Of a stretch of DNA of 64,000 nt, positions 1-12,241 are shown piece by piece. This DNA comes from Cheiracanthium punctorium. Lineage: Eukaryota; Arthropoda; Arachnida; Araneae; Cheiracanthiidae. Made by a program: the position numbers and the translations under genes. Under the pieces are notes generated by a model. It was not told the DNA's origin. It did no database searches and saw only the letters and a list, made by a program, of their open reading frames with translations. Where the stretch lies: assembly GCA_038373885.1 (NCBI GenBank), contig JAWZYV010016058.1, positions 1,860,001 through 1,924,000 on the forward strand, read 5' to 3'. Within the stretch, counting starts at the first letter, position 1. Each line of letters opens with the position of its first letter.

Positions 1-589
1 TATGCCATTCTAATCACTGATCTTTGAAGGATCAATCTAGTATGACCATATTCTACAGACAATATCTTAGCTTCTGTAATGTAGCATACAGTTTAAAATT
101 TTCGCTTAAACAGATGTTGTTGCCGATTGCTGATTTGCTTATTTTTATTTTTTATTTTAGAACAATGAAATTCCATATTTAGGGTAAGCAATTAAAGATT
201 ATTTCAATCTTTTGTAATTATTATTTCAGAATGAAAAAATATTGTAAATAATTACAACTTATAAAAGAAAAATTGAGTAAGGCAAAACCTAGATGTGTAA
301 GTCGAAAGAATTTTTTATACAATCATTAAAACTCAGAGTGTCACTCGCATTCGAATTTTAATAGAGAGTATTGTTACCATAGAAATTATTGCCCAGTAAC
401 TACTACTTATGCTACTCTTAACGCAATAGACATTGCAGTATGTATAGTACAAGTTGCTTGCTATAAAAGAATAGACTACGGTAGATGAATTTAATCTTCT
501 ACTTTTAACTAATGTTCCACCTATATAAGAAAGATACTCTGGAGATTACCTAGTAATTAAAATAAAATCCTTTAGCCGTCTATAGTTGA
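1..589. other. AT-rich stretch, nothing recognised
   Basis: I see no coding signature, structured repeat or transposon end here. Confidence 0.5.
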
Positions 590-785
590 GACCGGCCAGT
601 TGTCGAGTGGTAAGACACTGAAGAAGCTAAGACACTTGGAGATGGCTGAAGTGCACAGGTCTAGGGTTCTGACACCTCGCTCGGCCATCGATCTAACGGT
701 CTGGAGTTTTGGAAGGCTTTCTCCAGATTTAAAGTGAGCATGTGTTAGAGTCCCTTAAAAAGTCCTCCCCCCCTAAAGCATCCCT
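590..785 (+). repeat. SINE family 1, diverged copy
   Basis: The left part resembles a tRNA-like head (GTCGAGTGGTAAGACAC as a box-A-like part). The body ATCGATCTAACGGTCTGGAG plus the TTTCTCCAGAT segment is shared with the copies at about 13764, 34277 and 57362. This copy is the most diverged and has no clear tail or target duplication. Confidence 0.7.
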
Positions 786-886
786 ATTCCGTTAGGCAGA
801 TAGCACTGGTGAAGCTTTGATTTAACAAAAAACAAGTTTCCTATATGTTTGGAAAAATAGGTATATATCTCTCTGTCTGCATGCGA

Positions 887-944
887 TTTTTTATTTATTA
901 AGGGCTGACACTTGCTAATACGTCGACCCTTAATAAATAAAAAA
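887..944. repeat. Perfect 18-bp stem hairpin
   Basis: TTTTTTATTTATTAAGGG at 887-904 is the exact reverse complement of 927-944, with a 22-nt spacer. It could be the centre of a small foldback element. No coding context is visible. Confidence 0.75.
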
Positions 945-2207
945 CGACCACTACTACGACTAGAAGTATTGGCTATTTTATTAAAGGGGGTACCCGGCGG
1001 GGGGCAAACGTTATCCCCCATAATGGGACGGACGAATTAGCACCTAATCCCAGAATCCAACCCGGACTCAAGGTGTGATAGAATGCTTCTTTAGAGCCTA
1101 CACCACCTTCACGGCACACATAGCAAATCTAAAGTAAATGGAATTAAAGGTATCCAGGCGTATTTTAATTTATGCTTCATAATCCCCCAGATGGTTACAT
1201 ATTTCTTTATTTGCTATTAATTCTCTAATGAGCTGAAACGGCGTTTACAGCGAACAAACTCCAACCTTATTACACCAGAAATAATATCATACCGGCAACC
1301 CATAAGTTTTATTTGCGAACTGTTCCTGTCACAACGCCTGAGTAAACCGGTTGAAGTGTTTTAAGGAAATGCTGCTAAGGCAAGCTCGCATAATATTTAC
1401 TTCTCAATCAACCGGGTGTTAATTCGTCATGTTATACGGAAGCTCCCGAGATTTAGCCCTAAAGAGTTACTTCAGATTGACAAATGCATGCATGACGAAA
1501 GCAAATCTGTTTTCCTAGCGGGGTATTAGATTTCTGAAGTGATGCATGCATTTAAGCATTCAAATGCACTGTTATTTGATAGTCTGCATGCAATTTGGAA
1601 ACACGGCATTTCTCTCTCAAAAGGTAGCCGGTGTTTACGTGCCGAAGGTGTAATTACTTATGCCTCGAATCGAGACCGGGTAGTATTATGTGGAGTGTTA
1701 CGAAGTAAATAGTAGTTTAAAGGAGAGACTTCTATTTGTCTTGTCTTCGTAATTATTTACTGCTGAGATTTCTACGTTTTAATTTCCAGGATGGTGACGA
1801 AATTCTGAATTTTGCTATTCTGGTTTCCGCACTTGCATATTTTGTCTTTCCGAGGAAGGCTTGGCTCTTTTGTATTTCATCGGAAGGAAAAGTTGAAAAT
1901 GATTTCGCTTAGTAATTATTTGTTTATTCGTTATATTTAACTTTTTCATCTGTCAAATCTATACAAGACTATCAAATTGGTTGAGAAAGTTAAAGTTAAG
2001 ATTGGTCGACCAATGTTAGTAGGCTGGAGCACTTTTCCTATTAAAACATACCTATTACTAATTATCTCTATGTTCTTATCGAGGAAAAAAATAATAATCA
2101 GAGGCGTAATAAACACACCTGCAGCAAGAAGGCACGTTATTTCAGAAGGGCACTGCAAAACTTGATGTGTGTGTTGTGCGATTACGACCTATTATCTGCA
2201 TGTGATC
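945..2207. other. No gene seen
   Basis: Mixed-composition intergenic DNA. Short open frames on both strands around 1946-2165 overlap each other and show no domain, so they are taken as chance frames. Confidence 0.45.
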
Positions 2208-2405
2208 TAGGCCGGGGGATTGGGATGCCCTTCGTGAGGGTCTTTCTAAGAGATCCTAACCCGTATTTACGCTAAGTTTCGGAGAAAACCACGAAAAACT
2301 CCGAACGGTTAGGTCGGCGGACGCGACTTGGTTTTGAACCAGGCACCTTCCGTCTCCCAGTTCTGAGCATCCCCCTTCCATGTGCGCTTGGCCACTGGTT
2401 GTGTT
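2208..2405 (-). repeat. SINE family 2 copy (reverse)
   Basis: Read on the minus strand it has a tRNA-like head with a box-B-like GGTTCAAAACC, then a body (CGCGTCCGCCGACCTAACCG, GGAGTTTTTCGTGG, TTACGGGTTAGGAT) shared with the copy at 14003-14271. The 3' tail is lost. Confidence 0.75.
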
Positions 2406-2653
2406 CTGCAAAACTTTATATCAGTAATATTGATCTTTTTCAATTATTAATGGTCATTTTTGCTGTTTCAAACAAGTTCACCAGTCGCAGTGTATTTTAA
2501 GTCTCCCTATATTTATATGGATATACATGTGTGTTTATTTGCACGTGAATTGGCAAGAATGAGAATAAGTTCAATAATGACTAAAACGATAAATAATTAC
2601 CTACTAGAATATTCGAATTTATTACAGTTAGTGTCCGATTATCTGTGGTAATA

Positions 2654-4144
2654 CACTGCTCAAAAAAAATTAAAGGATATTGTAAGTTTTATATAAAGCA
2701 ACGGTATAAGAGAAATTTTTTTGGAGAAAATGGAATAAGACTCAAAAATATAGATTTTTCAGTTTCAAACTTCGGAGTATGCAATTTTTTAGTTTGACGT
2801 CAAAAACGACGCTTTATTGGCAGCGAATGAAATTTGGCCTTCAACTTAAACATAAAGTGCAAAAGAATGATCCACATCCCGTAAGTGCTCTGTTTTGATC
2901 AGTGTGATGTCTCAACGAAGGATTTTAACTGAATCAGAAGCTTGGAGAATCGTTGGTCACTTACAAGGGGGCCAAACACAAGTAGTAGTAGCCATTGAAG
3001 TCGCCCAAAGTGTGATATCAAGGATCTGGAACCGTTTCTTAGAGACTGGAAATGCAAGACCAGGGCAAGGTCGTAGATTTGCAATAGCGCCTAATGAAGA
3101 TCGATATCTAACGCTGACGGCACAGAGACACCGAAATATGAATGCCATTCTTCTTCAACAACAACTTCTTTCGGCTACTGACACAAGAGTTTCAACTCAA
3201 ACTGTCGGAAATCAACTCGACGCTGCTGGTTTGTGTGCTCGCCGACCAATGGTAAGTGTTAGGTTAACAGCAAAGCATCATAAGGCCCCAGGGAGTGGGC
3301 AACAGAGCATGTCAACTGGACGAGAAACGAATGGCGCAATATTCTTTTCTCTGACAAGTCCCGCTTTTCTGTTCATCCTGATAATAGACGTACTTTCATG
3401 TGGAGGGAACGTGGCACTAGAAAAACCTCTGCGTTCGCACTGGAAAATGTCAGATTTGGCGGTGGGTAGTGATGGTCTGTGCTGGTATCTTCATTGATGA
3501 GCGCACCGATCTCCAGATCATTCGGAATAGAGCTCTGACTGGTCGTCGATATAGGGATGAAATTCTCAGACCTTTTGTAGTCCCTACGCTGTAGCAATTT
3601 GAGATAACTTCATGCTAATGGACGACAATTGCAGGCCACATCGTGTGCGCTTGATAGATGACTTTCTTTTCGAGGGAGGAATCGTACGAATGGAATGGCC
3701 AGTGTTTCTCCGGACGTGAACCCAATAGAACATGTTTGGGGCAATCTAGGGAGGCGAGTTGCTGGCTGCCTACCACCCCCCCCCCCATACTCTGAAAACT
3801 GGAAATAGCTCTTCTGGAGGAGTGGGACCGAATACCCCAACTCCTCATTAATAGCCTCACTGACTCCATGCCTCAACGGTGTTCAACATTGTTGGCAGTC
3901 CGGGGAAATCCTACCCCCCATTAAAAATATTTTCTTTCAAGGAAAACCCGTTTTTTATTCGTTTTTTCTTACATGCACAAATTGTGTTTTTTTTTTTCTT
4001 TTTGTACCCAAATGCATTATTTTCTGCTAAGCATGTGTATTTTTTTTCTCATACAGACTATCACGTCTGATCAATCATCTAAACAATTACCTAGCTGCGA
4101 GATCCAACCATAACCTCAATATCCTTTAATTGTTTTGAGCAGTG
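2654..4144 (+). mobile_element. Tc1-like DNA transposon, decayed
   Basis: Terminal inverted repeats start CACTGCTCAAAA and end TTTTGAGCAGTG. They continue inward with AATTAAAGGATAT at the left and its complement at the right. The 1491-bp element is flanked by TA at 2652-2653 and 4145-4146, the Tc1/mariner target. It carries a transposase relic in the + orientation. A poly-C run at about 3777-3785 and poly-T runs at about 3986-4045 have been added by decay. Confidence 0.9.
2907..3890 (+). pseudogene. Tc1-like transposase pseudogene
   Basis: An ATG at 2907 opens MSQRRILTESEAW. The N-terminal helix-turn-helix region follows and then the linker NARPGQGR typical of Tc1 transposases. This frame is intact to about 3260. 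The catalytic part continues in other frames: FSDKSRF at about 3349-3369 (around the first acidic ligand), a MDDNCRPH segment at about 3615-3640 (second aspartate), and SPDVNPIEHVWGNLG at about 3710-3755 (third acidic ligand). At least two frameshifts and several stops separate them, so no functional enzyme can be made. The order and spacing match a normal transposase of about 340 residues. Family knowledge: these enzymes cut and paste the element at TA sites. Confidence 0.85.
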
Positions 4145-4146
4145 TA

Positions 4147-7044
4147 TTTGGTATGACTTTCAGGTATAGTAGTTTTTTGGCTTCTTCAAAAATCGGAAAG
4201 TAGTTATTTAGTAGTATGATTACACATGCTCTTCTAGTAAAGATATAGTTATAACACAGCACAACTATAAAGATGTAGTGCAACTACTGTAAATAAATAA
4301 ATAACGAACAAAACACTTATACGCTTTACAATTTGAATAGAATATAGATTATGAATTTCAGTAATTCGTTTCTTCAGTCAGGTAATTTGCCATAATTACC
4401 TGACGGAATGTCTATACTTATATAAGAATACTTAGTAAGTACTGTCTATTATCATCTCAAACGGGTTACTGGACAAATACTATAAAATAATATTGCACAG
4501 ACTTTGAATTTGACTCGGCCTTCATTTTAGTCGAATTTCCCCACTGAATGGGATCACAATCATTGTTATCAGATGCCTAATGTTATCACATATAGCCTGC
4601 AAAAACAATCTATATTTTAATCAGATTTTCGCTTAATATTAGATTTTGTAAACAGACGAGTTTTTGAATAAATACATAATACTTTTGTCAGTAATGTATA
4701 GCTCCTGACCAACTTTATACACAGAGATTTTTCATAATGAAAGGCGGATGTTTTGTACATCACCTAATTAATGAATGGAGCACATTAGTTTGGAATTTTT
4801 TGAAAGGGGGCCATATAAAAATTTCATTTAGTCACCTGATTAAACTTTTTATCTAATCAATGTATTAAATTATCTAACCAGTCGATTAAAATTTAATCCC
4901 CTGAAAAGTTTAATCATTTTTATAGAATTTTGTGCTTTTTTTTACAAAACTTCGTAATTTGTTATGCGTGTTTATTTCATCAATGTAATGAAAAAAAATG
5001 TTCTGAATTAACAATTTTTACCAAGTACAATCTGTGAAATATGCATTATATTTTATTTTAGAAACCGTGGTTGGAAAGTTTACTAATATACTTTAACACT
5101 TCTTCTAAAGTGATTATTAACAGTACACAATGACGACGTTTCCGGCACCACATCGCTTTGTGGTTCTGAGCCGTCTTATTGTGACGTACCCCCCCCCCCT
5201 CCTAGAAGTTTGTCCCTCTAATTTTGAATCACCCTGTACTACAAAAATACATATACGTAAAAGATAATTCGAAACCTTTCAGACCAAATCGTGTTAATAT
5301 CATTCGTAATAAAATAAAGAAAATTTCTAACATCTCTTTCATTCTTACAGGGATATTCTCGTAAACCGGCGAACAGTACTAATGTAAAATTAAATACTTC
5401 CTTTTAGTAATTCAGTTAATAAGATGGAGTTGTTATAATTTTGCAGTAAATTTAATTATGCAATTACTTTTAAATGATCTTTATCAAGATACCCGATTAA
5501 AAAAATGGCAATACCGTCTTTTATTCTCCTTTTCTTAAAAAAGTTAAAAATAAAAAAACTACACTGCTTGGTGCACACCATTAACGAATTTCAATATTTT
5601 TTTATGAAGAATTGAAAGAAAAAAAAAGCTAAAGCATCTTTAATAAAGTTAAGAGTATTTTCAATATTCATTTTTTGCATTTATTACTCAGCTTTTAAGA
5701 AGTACTAGGTTGAAAAAAAAATCTAATTTTTTAAACAATGTTAATAATTATTAAGTAGATAAGTATAATAAATAATTGTTCTCTGTTCATCTGACGGAAC
5801 AATGAGTCTGTCTTAATTTGGTTTAAACATTTGAATATAAACTCATTAAAATTATTAAATCATATCGCCCAATATAAAAAATTTAGCTCCGCTTTCGGAA
5901 GATCGAATTTAAAAGGCGTTAAATGATTATTTATTTATTCATAAGATCGTTTTCTTCATAAGTTTACCAAATGGAAAATCACAGATTTTTTTTTTTTAAA
6001 GTTTATCTTTTTTTACTTATTTCATAACGCTAGAAATATATAGCTGATTTATATTTAAAACATTTACTGAATTTTTTGCACAAGAAAAGTGGTTGTTTAT
6101 TTTTTTTTATTTAATATTTTTATATATGAAAGTTGTATTTATTTATATATTTTAATAGTTTTTCGTATATGGTGCTTGCTTATAATCACACTCGTTTAAA
6201 AATAAAGAAATAAAATTTTTACTTTTTTAAATTACTTAATAAAGCATATTTCTCTGGAAAAAAAGAAGAGAGGAGGTCATGTAAAAATCAAATTAATTTT
6301 GTCTGGTAATCTAAATGGATTTATTTTCTTAAATAACTGTCATTCTCAAAAATTATTTAATGTAATAAAAGTCCCTTTAATTGGGCTGTCAAGATTGTCT
6401 ATAAGGTTAAAAACCGCAATATTTCATTAGGTGTTTTTAATTAATTTTCTTTTTATCTCAACACTACCTTCTCTGCCAAAGTAATCTTCGGTAGTGCAGA
6501 GCAATATATTATTTTTCTAACAGAAATACTTACAGCTAGAAGCCCGGATTCTCAATATTGATTCCAGATCACGGACTTGAATATGGGACGATCATTGACG
6601 CATTCTAAAAGAGCTAAAAAAAATTTACCTGTAAAATGGAGTGATGTGTTGTAATCATTAAGTTTGTGTTGTGCGCATGTGCGCGTTACTAGTAGATTGT
6701 ATCATGATTCGTCTCTAGAGAGCACTTATGCAGCTAATCATTATAAGGGGATTGAGTATTTTTTCTTTGAGAGGCTGACACTATTTCGCCCGTCTGCTGC
6801 TAATCGATGAGTGTCCTAAAGCCGTTTGTTCCAGACTAATCAACTGCAAAAGTACGCGTTGAATCTATCTAAATTTGCGTGATAACGGTCACTTGCAGTT
6901 TCTTAGAGATATTAATATTCAAGAGTTTCTTCTATTTCGTTAAGTATCTAAATTTTAGAAAGACCTCAAGGAGGTCTCAAAGCGAATCCTAAAGTCCAAA
7001 AACACAATCCTGATTGCTTTAATCAACAGGTTATTTCCTTCGAG
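4147..7044. other. Long AT-rich gene-free stretch
   Basis: It is very AT-rich with many homopolymer A/T runs and a short poly-C run at 5190-5200. No open frame of note, no clear transposon ends and no structured repeat are visible. Confidence 0.5.
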
Positions 7045-7921
7045 TAGAAGAACAACTGGATGGACTGCTCAGTGCTAAAAATGTAAAGCCGTTGCCATCG
7101 CTCGATTTAAGAACCAGCAGCATGGAGGTTTAACGATCCACTAATCGCTTCTCACCCAGCCAAAGAACTTCTTATGCAGCTGGCTATCTCGCCCGCGATT
7201 CGTTCGACCGCCATGTTGAGGTTATAGAGCAAGAGCCCGCGGCCGCGAGACCTTCGTCATAGTATAAAAACTGAAACTTTCTCTGCGCATATTCCCCAAT
7301 AGGGGTAGGAACAATCAGCCACTATAAAGTTTGGATGATCGTGGCTTTGGCAGGTAACAGGTGGCAAAGTTGTATAAAATTGCAGAAAATTTTCGTCATT
7401 TCATAAAGCTTAATTTTTTTATATGTTCTTCTCGTAATTCTATTACGAGCGCGCTGCAGCATCGTAAGAAAGTTCAGAAGTAGCAGTATAAAATGTGCTT
7501 GGCACTTTGTGACAGCTTGACGTACTTCGTCGCGGGAGTTTACGAACACAACTGCTTTCCATCACTTTGAGGTTGTCTGGCGGGGGTTTGCCACGATGGA
7601 AAAGTGTCTGGCAAGGGATAAAGTGATTTCTAATACTGCGAAGAAGAACATATAAAAAAAATTAAGCTTTGTGAAATGACGAAAATTTTCTGCAATTTTA
7701 TACACCTTTGCCACCTATTACCTGCCAAAGCCACGATCATCCAAACTTTATAGTGGCCGATTGTTCCTACCTCTGTTGGGGGGTATGCGCAGAGAAAGTT
7801 TCAGCTTTTATACTATTACACTATGACGAAGGTCTGGCGGCCGCGGACTCTTAGACTATTACTTAAGCGATGGCAACAGCATAACTTTCTCAGCTCTAAG
7901 CAATCAGTCCAGTTGTTCTAG
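7045..7921. mobile_element. Foldback element with long inverted arms
   Basis: The left arm (about 7045-7437) and right arm (about 7640-7921) are inverted copies. The core match runs from the GCGCATA/TATGCGC region through GGATGATCGTGGCTTTGGCA to ATATGTTCTTCT on the left, with the complement on the right. The outer match is AGAACAACTGG/CCAGTTGTTCT. The left arm has about 110 extra bases (7110-7230). The central loop is about 200 bp and encodes nothing recognisable. Confidence 0.75.
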
Positions 7922-8035
7922 CCGCCCAGGTGGTTTAGTGGCTAGCACATCCTACCACCTTCTGTTCGAGTTCGAACCGAAAGGCATGGGCTCGGCATGG
8001 GCATGGATGTTTGTGTTCGTCCTAATACTGTCCTT
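7921..8035 (+). repeat. tRNA-derived SINE head
   Basis: CCCAGGTGGTTTAGTGGCTAG looks like a box A region and GAGTTCGAACC like box B, as in tRNA-derived SINEs. It abuts the right arm of the foldback element. It has no acceptor-stem pairing, so it is not a tRNA gene. Confidence 0.55.
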
Positions 8036-8542
8036 TAAAAAAATATGTACTTTGAAATAAATAAAGAACTTGTAATTTGGAACAACCGAGATAAAGGCTT
8101 GGAGAAAATAGCCATATATCTCGATGAACTCTCTGTAACCGTTGTTCTTCTATGTCGATGGGTATTTCCATAGAGACATGAATGCGTGGAGTTGAGATCA
8201 CCTATCTGACTACGAAAACAAAACTGCAACCGAGCCGCCATATTATTTGGAACATTCATATAAATTTTAAGTACAATCAGTATCATACAATTATATAAGT
8301 GTCGTGAAACGGGTAAAAATATTATTTCCCTTTTAAGGGTAAAAGGGAAAGTTACTCCGTAAAATCGTGATCTTTCACTGCTATTTAAAAAGACCAACCA
8401 AATGCTTTGGTTTAAATATGAACGCTGGACCGCCTCAAGAGGTTGGAAAACTTCCCTCACAATTACTTCATTTTGTCCAATGTTGAAGATAGCTATCCGT
8501 ATTTTTATCTGTATGGGTATTTCCCACTGAAATAGGTCATTT
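8036..8542. other. No supported gene
   Basis: A 141-codon open frame lies on the minus strand (8035-8460), but it shows no domain or motif I recognise and its composition follows the local background. I treat it as a chance frame. Confidence 0.4.
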
Positions 8543-8890
8543 GGCGCATTTGTAAACGCTTAACCAAATTGTGCCACTCGCCCAATTAGTTTTAGTTTTA
8601 TGCGTTCTTAAGGACTCAGTTTTTAAACCTAAACCGGTTAATCGTTGCTCTTAAAGTCAGATGAACGCAGTTAGTTGAAAAATAAGTCAACTGAGACAAA
8701 GAGCCAATTGATTGAGGGCGCATTCTTAAACGCTCAACCAGTGCCACTCGTGCTACTAGGTTTAGATTTAGGTATTCTTAAAGGCTGAGTTTTTAAACTG
8801 AAACCGGTTGGCCTTCTTACTTAAAGTCTATTGAGTCAATTAGTTGAAAAACTAAATGAACTGAGACTGAAAACTAAATCAAGAGACAGA
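8543..8890. repeat. Two tandem copies of a ~174-bp unit
   Basis: Both units open with GGCGCATT and carry AAACGC, GTGCCACTCG, GAGTTTTTAAAC (CAGTTTTTAAAC in unit 1) and ACCGGTT in the same order. The units have diverged strongly. Related phrases such as CTCAGTTT and GTTTTTAAACTGA recur near 54560-54640 inside another element. Confidence 0.6.
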
Positions 8891-10434
8891 GGTTTTTCTA
8901 CCACAGACAGCAATGCTAGAAAGTAGTGTTTGGGTTGAGTTGGGGGAGCAGCCAAGTAACGTTGCCAGCAGAGGGCTTCAAAACTTTTCGGTCATATCGT
9001 CTCCCGTTTAGTTTTATCCTCCATGAGTAGTACAGGCCTTTAACCTCAGACCGCCGGTCCTCTGATAGGTCGTTTAGTGATAAACAAATGCATTACCTAG
9101 GCAACGAAACTGAACAAAAATAATTTTTAAACTTGAAAGAAAATAAGACCACTAATCCCACCTGATTCGGTTTTTACACGAAAACTAGTGATACCAGTTG
9201 ATAAGTTTACTAACACACCGCATATTCAGGTGTTTAATCAACCAGACTTGGCTAGTCTTAAAAACCAACAATGTTAAATGATACCAACATGGGAAAGCTT
9301 TATTTCAGATTTTTGGATATCTAAGCTTAACGACTTGATTGTTTTAGCCGTATTTTTAACATAAAAAAGACTTTCGTGCAAACGTATGTTGTAATATGAA
9401 GAACTGAAAGAATTAATTTGTAAAAGCGTTATTAACAATAGCATTATACGCTTATCCACGGTAATTAAAATGGAAATTGGTGATCGTGTAAGGCAAACAT
9501 GAAAAGCAATTTTAACTGGAAAGCAATTATCTCGTCGTGTTTTTAAGAGGGAGGGAAGTGGGGCGGGGGGGGGGGGGGGGATCACTCGCTGAAAAGTTGA
9601 TCGTGATTTTCTTTCTGTTGCATTTGTTTGCTTCTTTCGGCAGAGTTATCGTTACTCATTTTGATAACCTCTTAGTAATCTTTAGTTATCAGTTTTGGCG
9701 GAACTCCAGAGAAAATCGGCTTTCAGGAATATGTATCGTATAATGTAAACAGAACACCAAAAGAAGCGAACCAGGCGGAAGAAAATAAAGTTTGAGCATA
9801 TGTGATATAATAGATTCATTTGTTTGAGAAGTATGCATCTCGGAGAGTAGATTGTTCAAGATTATTTATCCTTTTTTAGACTGATGCCTAAGGAAGCACT
9901 GTATTTCTAAGAATATAAATTACATAACTTCTTTTTAACACTATCCAACTTAAGTAGAAAGATATTTATGCTTACCTGTCTCCTCTCTCCGATTCTCTGA
10001 TCGTCTGTGCGTTCGTATTTTGATTTCATCGATTGTAAATGTGTATAAATTAACACAGAGAAAGTTATTATATGAATCATAATAGGCTTCTTACTGAAAA
10101 TTCTCCTTGTGCATTTACACAAGCACAGAAGGATTTCAAATACACTACAGTCCTTAAACCGCCATTGTTAAGTGCTTAGAGACTTCAATCAAAATAAAAT
10201 TAGAATATATTATTTGCAGTGGACCATTTCAATCTATATTATTTGGAGTGGGCTTTCTATCGAAAAACGTAAAATTAGCGTTTTACAGGAGTACACGAAT
10301 TAACTCCGACAAATAACACTCTTATGACTGTATTCACCTAACTTAGTTAACTCAATGGTTAGCGAAGAAAACGTTTGCCAAATATAAGAATTATTATGAG
10401 ATGTAACCAATACAATTGATTCGCTGTCTTTCAC
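8891..10434. other. No gene seen; poly-G run
   Basis: The stretch contains a G run at about 9564-9580. Open frames around 9274-9743 run across it and are low in complexity. No exon or transposon end is supported. Confidence 0.4.
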
Positions 10435-10575
10435 GGCCGTAATCGCCGTCTGCCTCGACCGGCGGTTAACAGCGAACCCTCGGTCGAACGCACAATTCGT
10501 ATCACCTGTAACCGGACTGGAACTAGCCGCATTCCGAACCGAATTCCAAGTCGTGAAACTCAACTTTGCTGTAAA
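10435..10575. repeat. Diverged dispersed repeat (mate at 49490-49625)
   Basis: Shared phrases in the same order are GCCGTCT, CGG followed by a GGTT-AACA block, GGTCGAACG/AGTCGAACG, GAAACTCAAC and TTGC. No coding sense is visible in either copy. Confidence 0.55.
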
Positions 10576-10672
10576 GGTAAGTTTGAGTCGACCGAACATG
10601 CACAATTACACTATTCTTCAAAAGTTAGCTCCCTCGTATCTATTTTTGTGTAACTGTATTTCCAGAACTAGG

Positions 10673-10867
10673 CAGAGCCGCCTTATGGCATGGGCAAATC
10701 GGAACATTGCCCAGGGCCCCGGGCTCGAAAGGACCCCCAATATCATATGTTGTTCTGAAATATTCGTTTTTATATCAAAATTTTATGAAAAATAAAACAA
10801 ATTTCATAGATGGGGCCCCCCAAATTCATCAATGCCCGGGGCCCCAGTTGGTCATAATCAGGCTCTG
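10673..10867. mobile_element. hAT-type MITE, 195 bp
   Basis: The ends are CAGAGCC and GGCTCTG. The 8-bp target duplication GAACTAGG is perfect at 10665-10672 and 10868-10875. The interior has GCCCAGGGCCCC and a matching inverted GGGGCCCC block. There is no coding capacity. The 8-bp duplication is the hAT hallmark. Confidence 0.85.
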
Positions 10868-11040
10868 GAACTAGGCACAAAATGATGCGTTTTGGGTCCT
10901 TATGAGGCTCAATTGCGACTACAAAAACTTTAGCTTTCGAGAAACATTTGAATTGATTCTAATCTGAAAACTCAACACCATAAAAAAAAAAAAAATTGGA
11001 ATTTTTTTTTCGTTTATTGGACGCTTGTATATGCGAAACA

Positions 11041-12233
11041 CAGGGCCAGCCTAAGGCGTGTGCGACCGCACACGTTTTTTTCTTTGAGAGGGGCGCCGAA
11101 ATGAGAAAAATGAGAGGTAAAATTTAAATATTTATGTATCTTATGTATGTTTGAATGCAAATCACCATTTGAATGAGTTTTTAGTTCAGCAAATAAATTT
11201 GGCTTGAAGGTTCAGTAAAGAGACTAGCTTAACAAGGGTTTCGCTCCATTGTTTTGTCTGAACTGAACAAATGTAGATAACTGAGTCTTATATCATCATC
11301 GTTTAGTCTGTCTGTCGCGTCGGCTTGGAATGGCAAATAGGAAATGCAATCCCGATCCCGGGGGATTGAAACTGAGAAATTATTTTTATCACAATTTCAT
11401 GCCACCTTCCAAATTATCAATTGGCCAAAAGTTTATGCATAAGATGAACAAAAAGAACCAGTGATCGTGGGGGCACACCAATAGCAAGGAGGCAAGGAGG
11501 GGACATAGCCCTCTCCCGGATCCCATATTGTTATAATTTTAAGTAGTACTGGTATAGCGATAAAGCAGAACTGTTTCAACATTAACTATTGTATCTTTCT
11601 GGGACAGGATGCTTGAGTTGTCCCCTTCCCTTACCAATCATATGGCCGCCCCCACCAGTGATGTCTTTGAAAAGTGAACTTAAACAACACATTTTAGCAT
11701 TTTGAACAGTTAAAAATGCTAAAATGTATGTCTGCTTCAGGGTTTCGAGCAAAAAAAAAAAAGAAAGGGCAGGGGGAAGTTCTTTTGTCACGTGCTTTTG
11801 TATTCTCTTACCAGGATTATATCGAGACTAGGAAGGCGAGTACTTCTACGTTATCTTTTTTACATTCTTCTTTTTTAGCAACTAAGAATTAACTAGTCTC
11901 CTACACATTGCTCGCTACACAGACACAAGTACAGTACAGCACGCTAACTGAAGTTCGAAAATGTGAGTAAAATAATTAATACTAGAAGAAGTTAAAAAAT
12001 AAAAATGATAATGAAAAAATACTAAATATTCCACTTTAATATTTATTATTTAGTAATTCATATTAGTTTTAGCTTTTGATTTTTAGTCTCTTAAAAATGT
12101 CGTATTACGTTCCCACTAATTTCAATTATAGAGCACACATACTTCTTACTGGGTTTCTTTTAGCAATTTTTACTGTAAGGGGCGCCAAAACTCATTCTTG
12201 CACACACAGAATTTTGCTTTTAGGCCGGCCCTG
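11041..12233. mobile_element. hAT-like non-autonomous element, 1193 bp
   Basis: The ends are CAGGGCCAGCCTAA and TTAGGCCGGCCCTG, nearly inverted. The flanks are GCGAAACA (11033-11040) and GCGGAACA (12234-12241), an 8-bp duplication with one change. The interior has GGGGCGCC and GGGGCGCCA phrases near both ends. No transposase motif was found inside. Confidence 0.75.
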
Positions 12234-12241
12234 GCGGAACA

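Noticed and set aside
8035..8460. 141-codon minus-strand frame
   Set aside because: No motif, no splice context, AT-biased residues; most likely chance.
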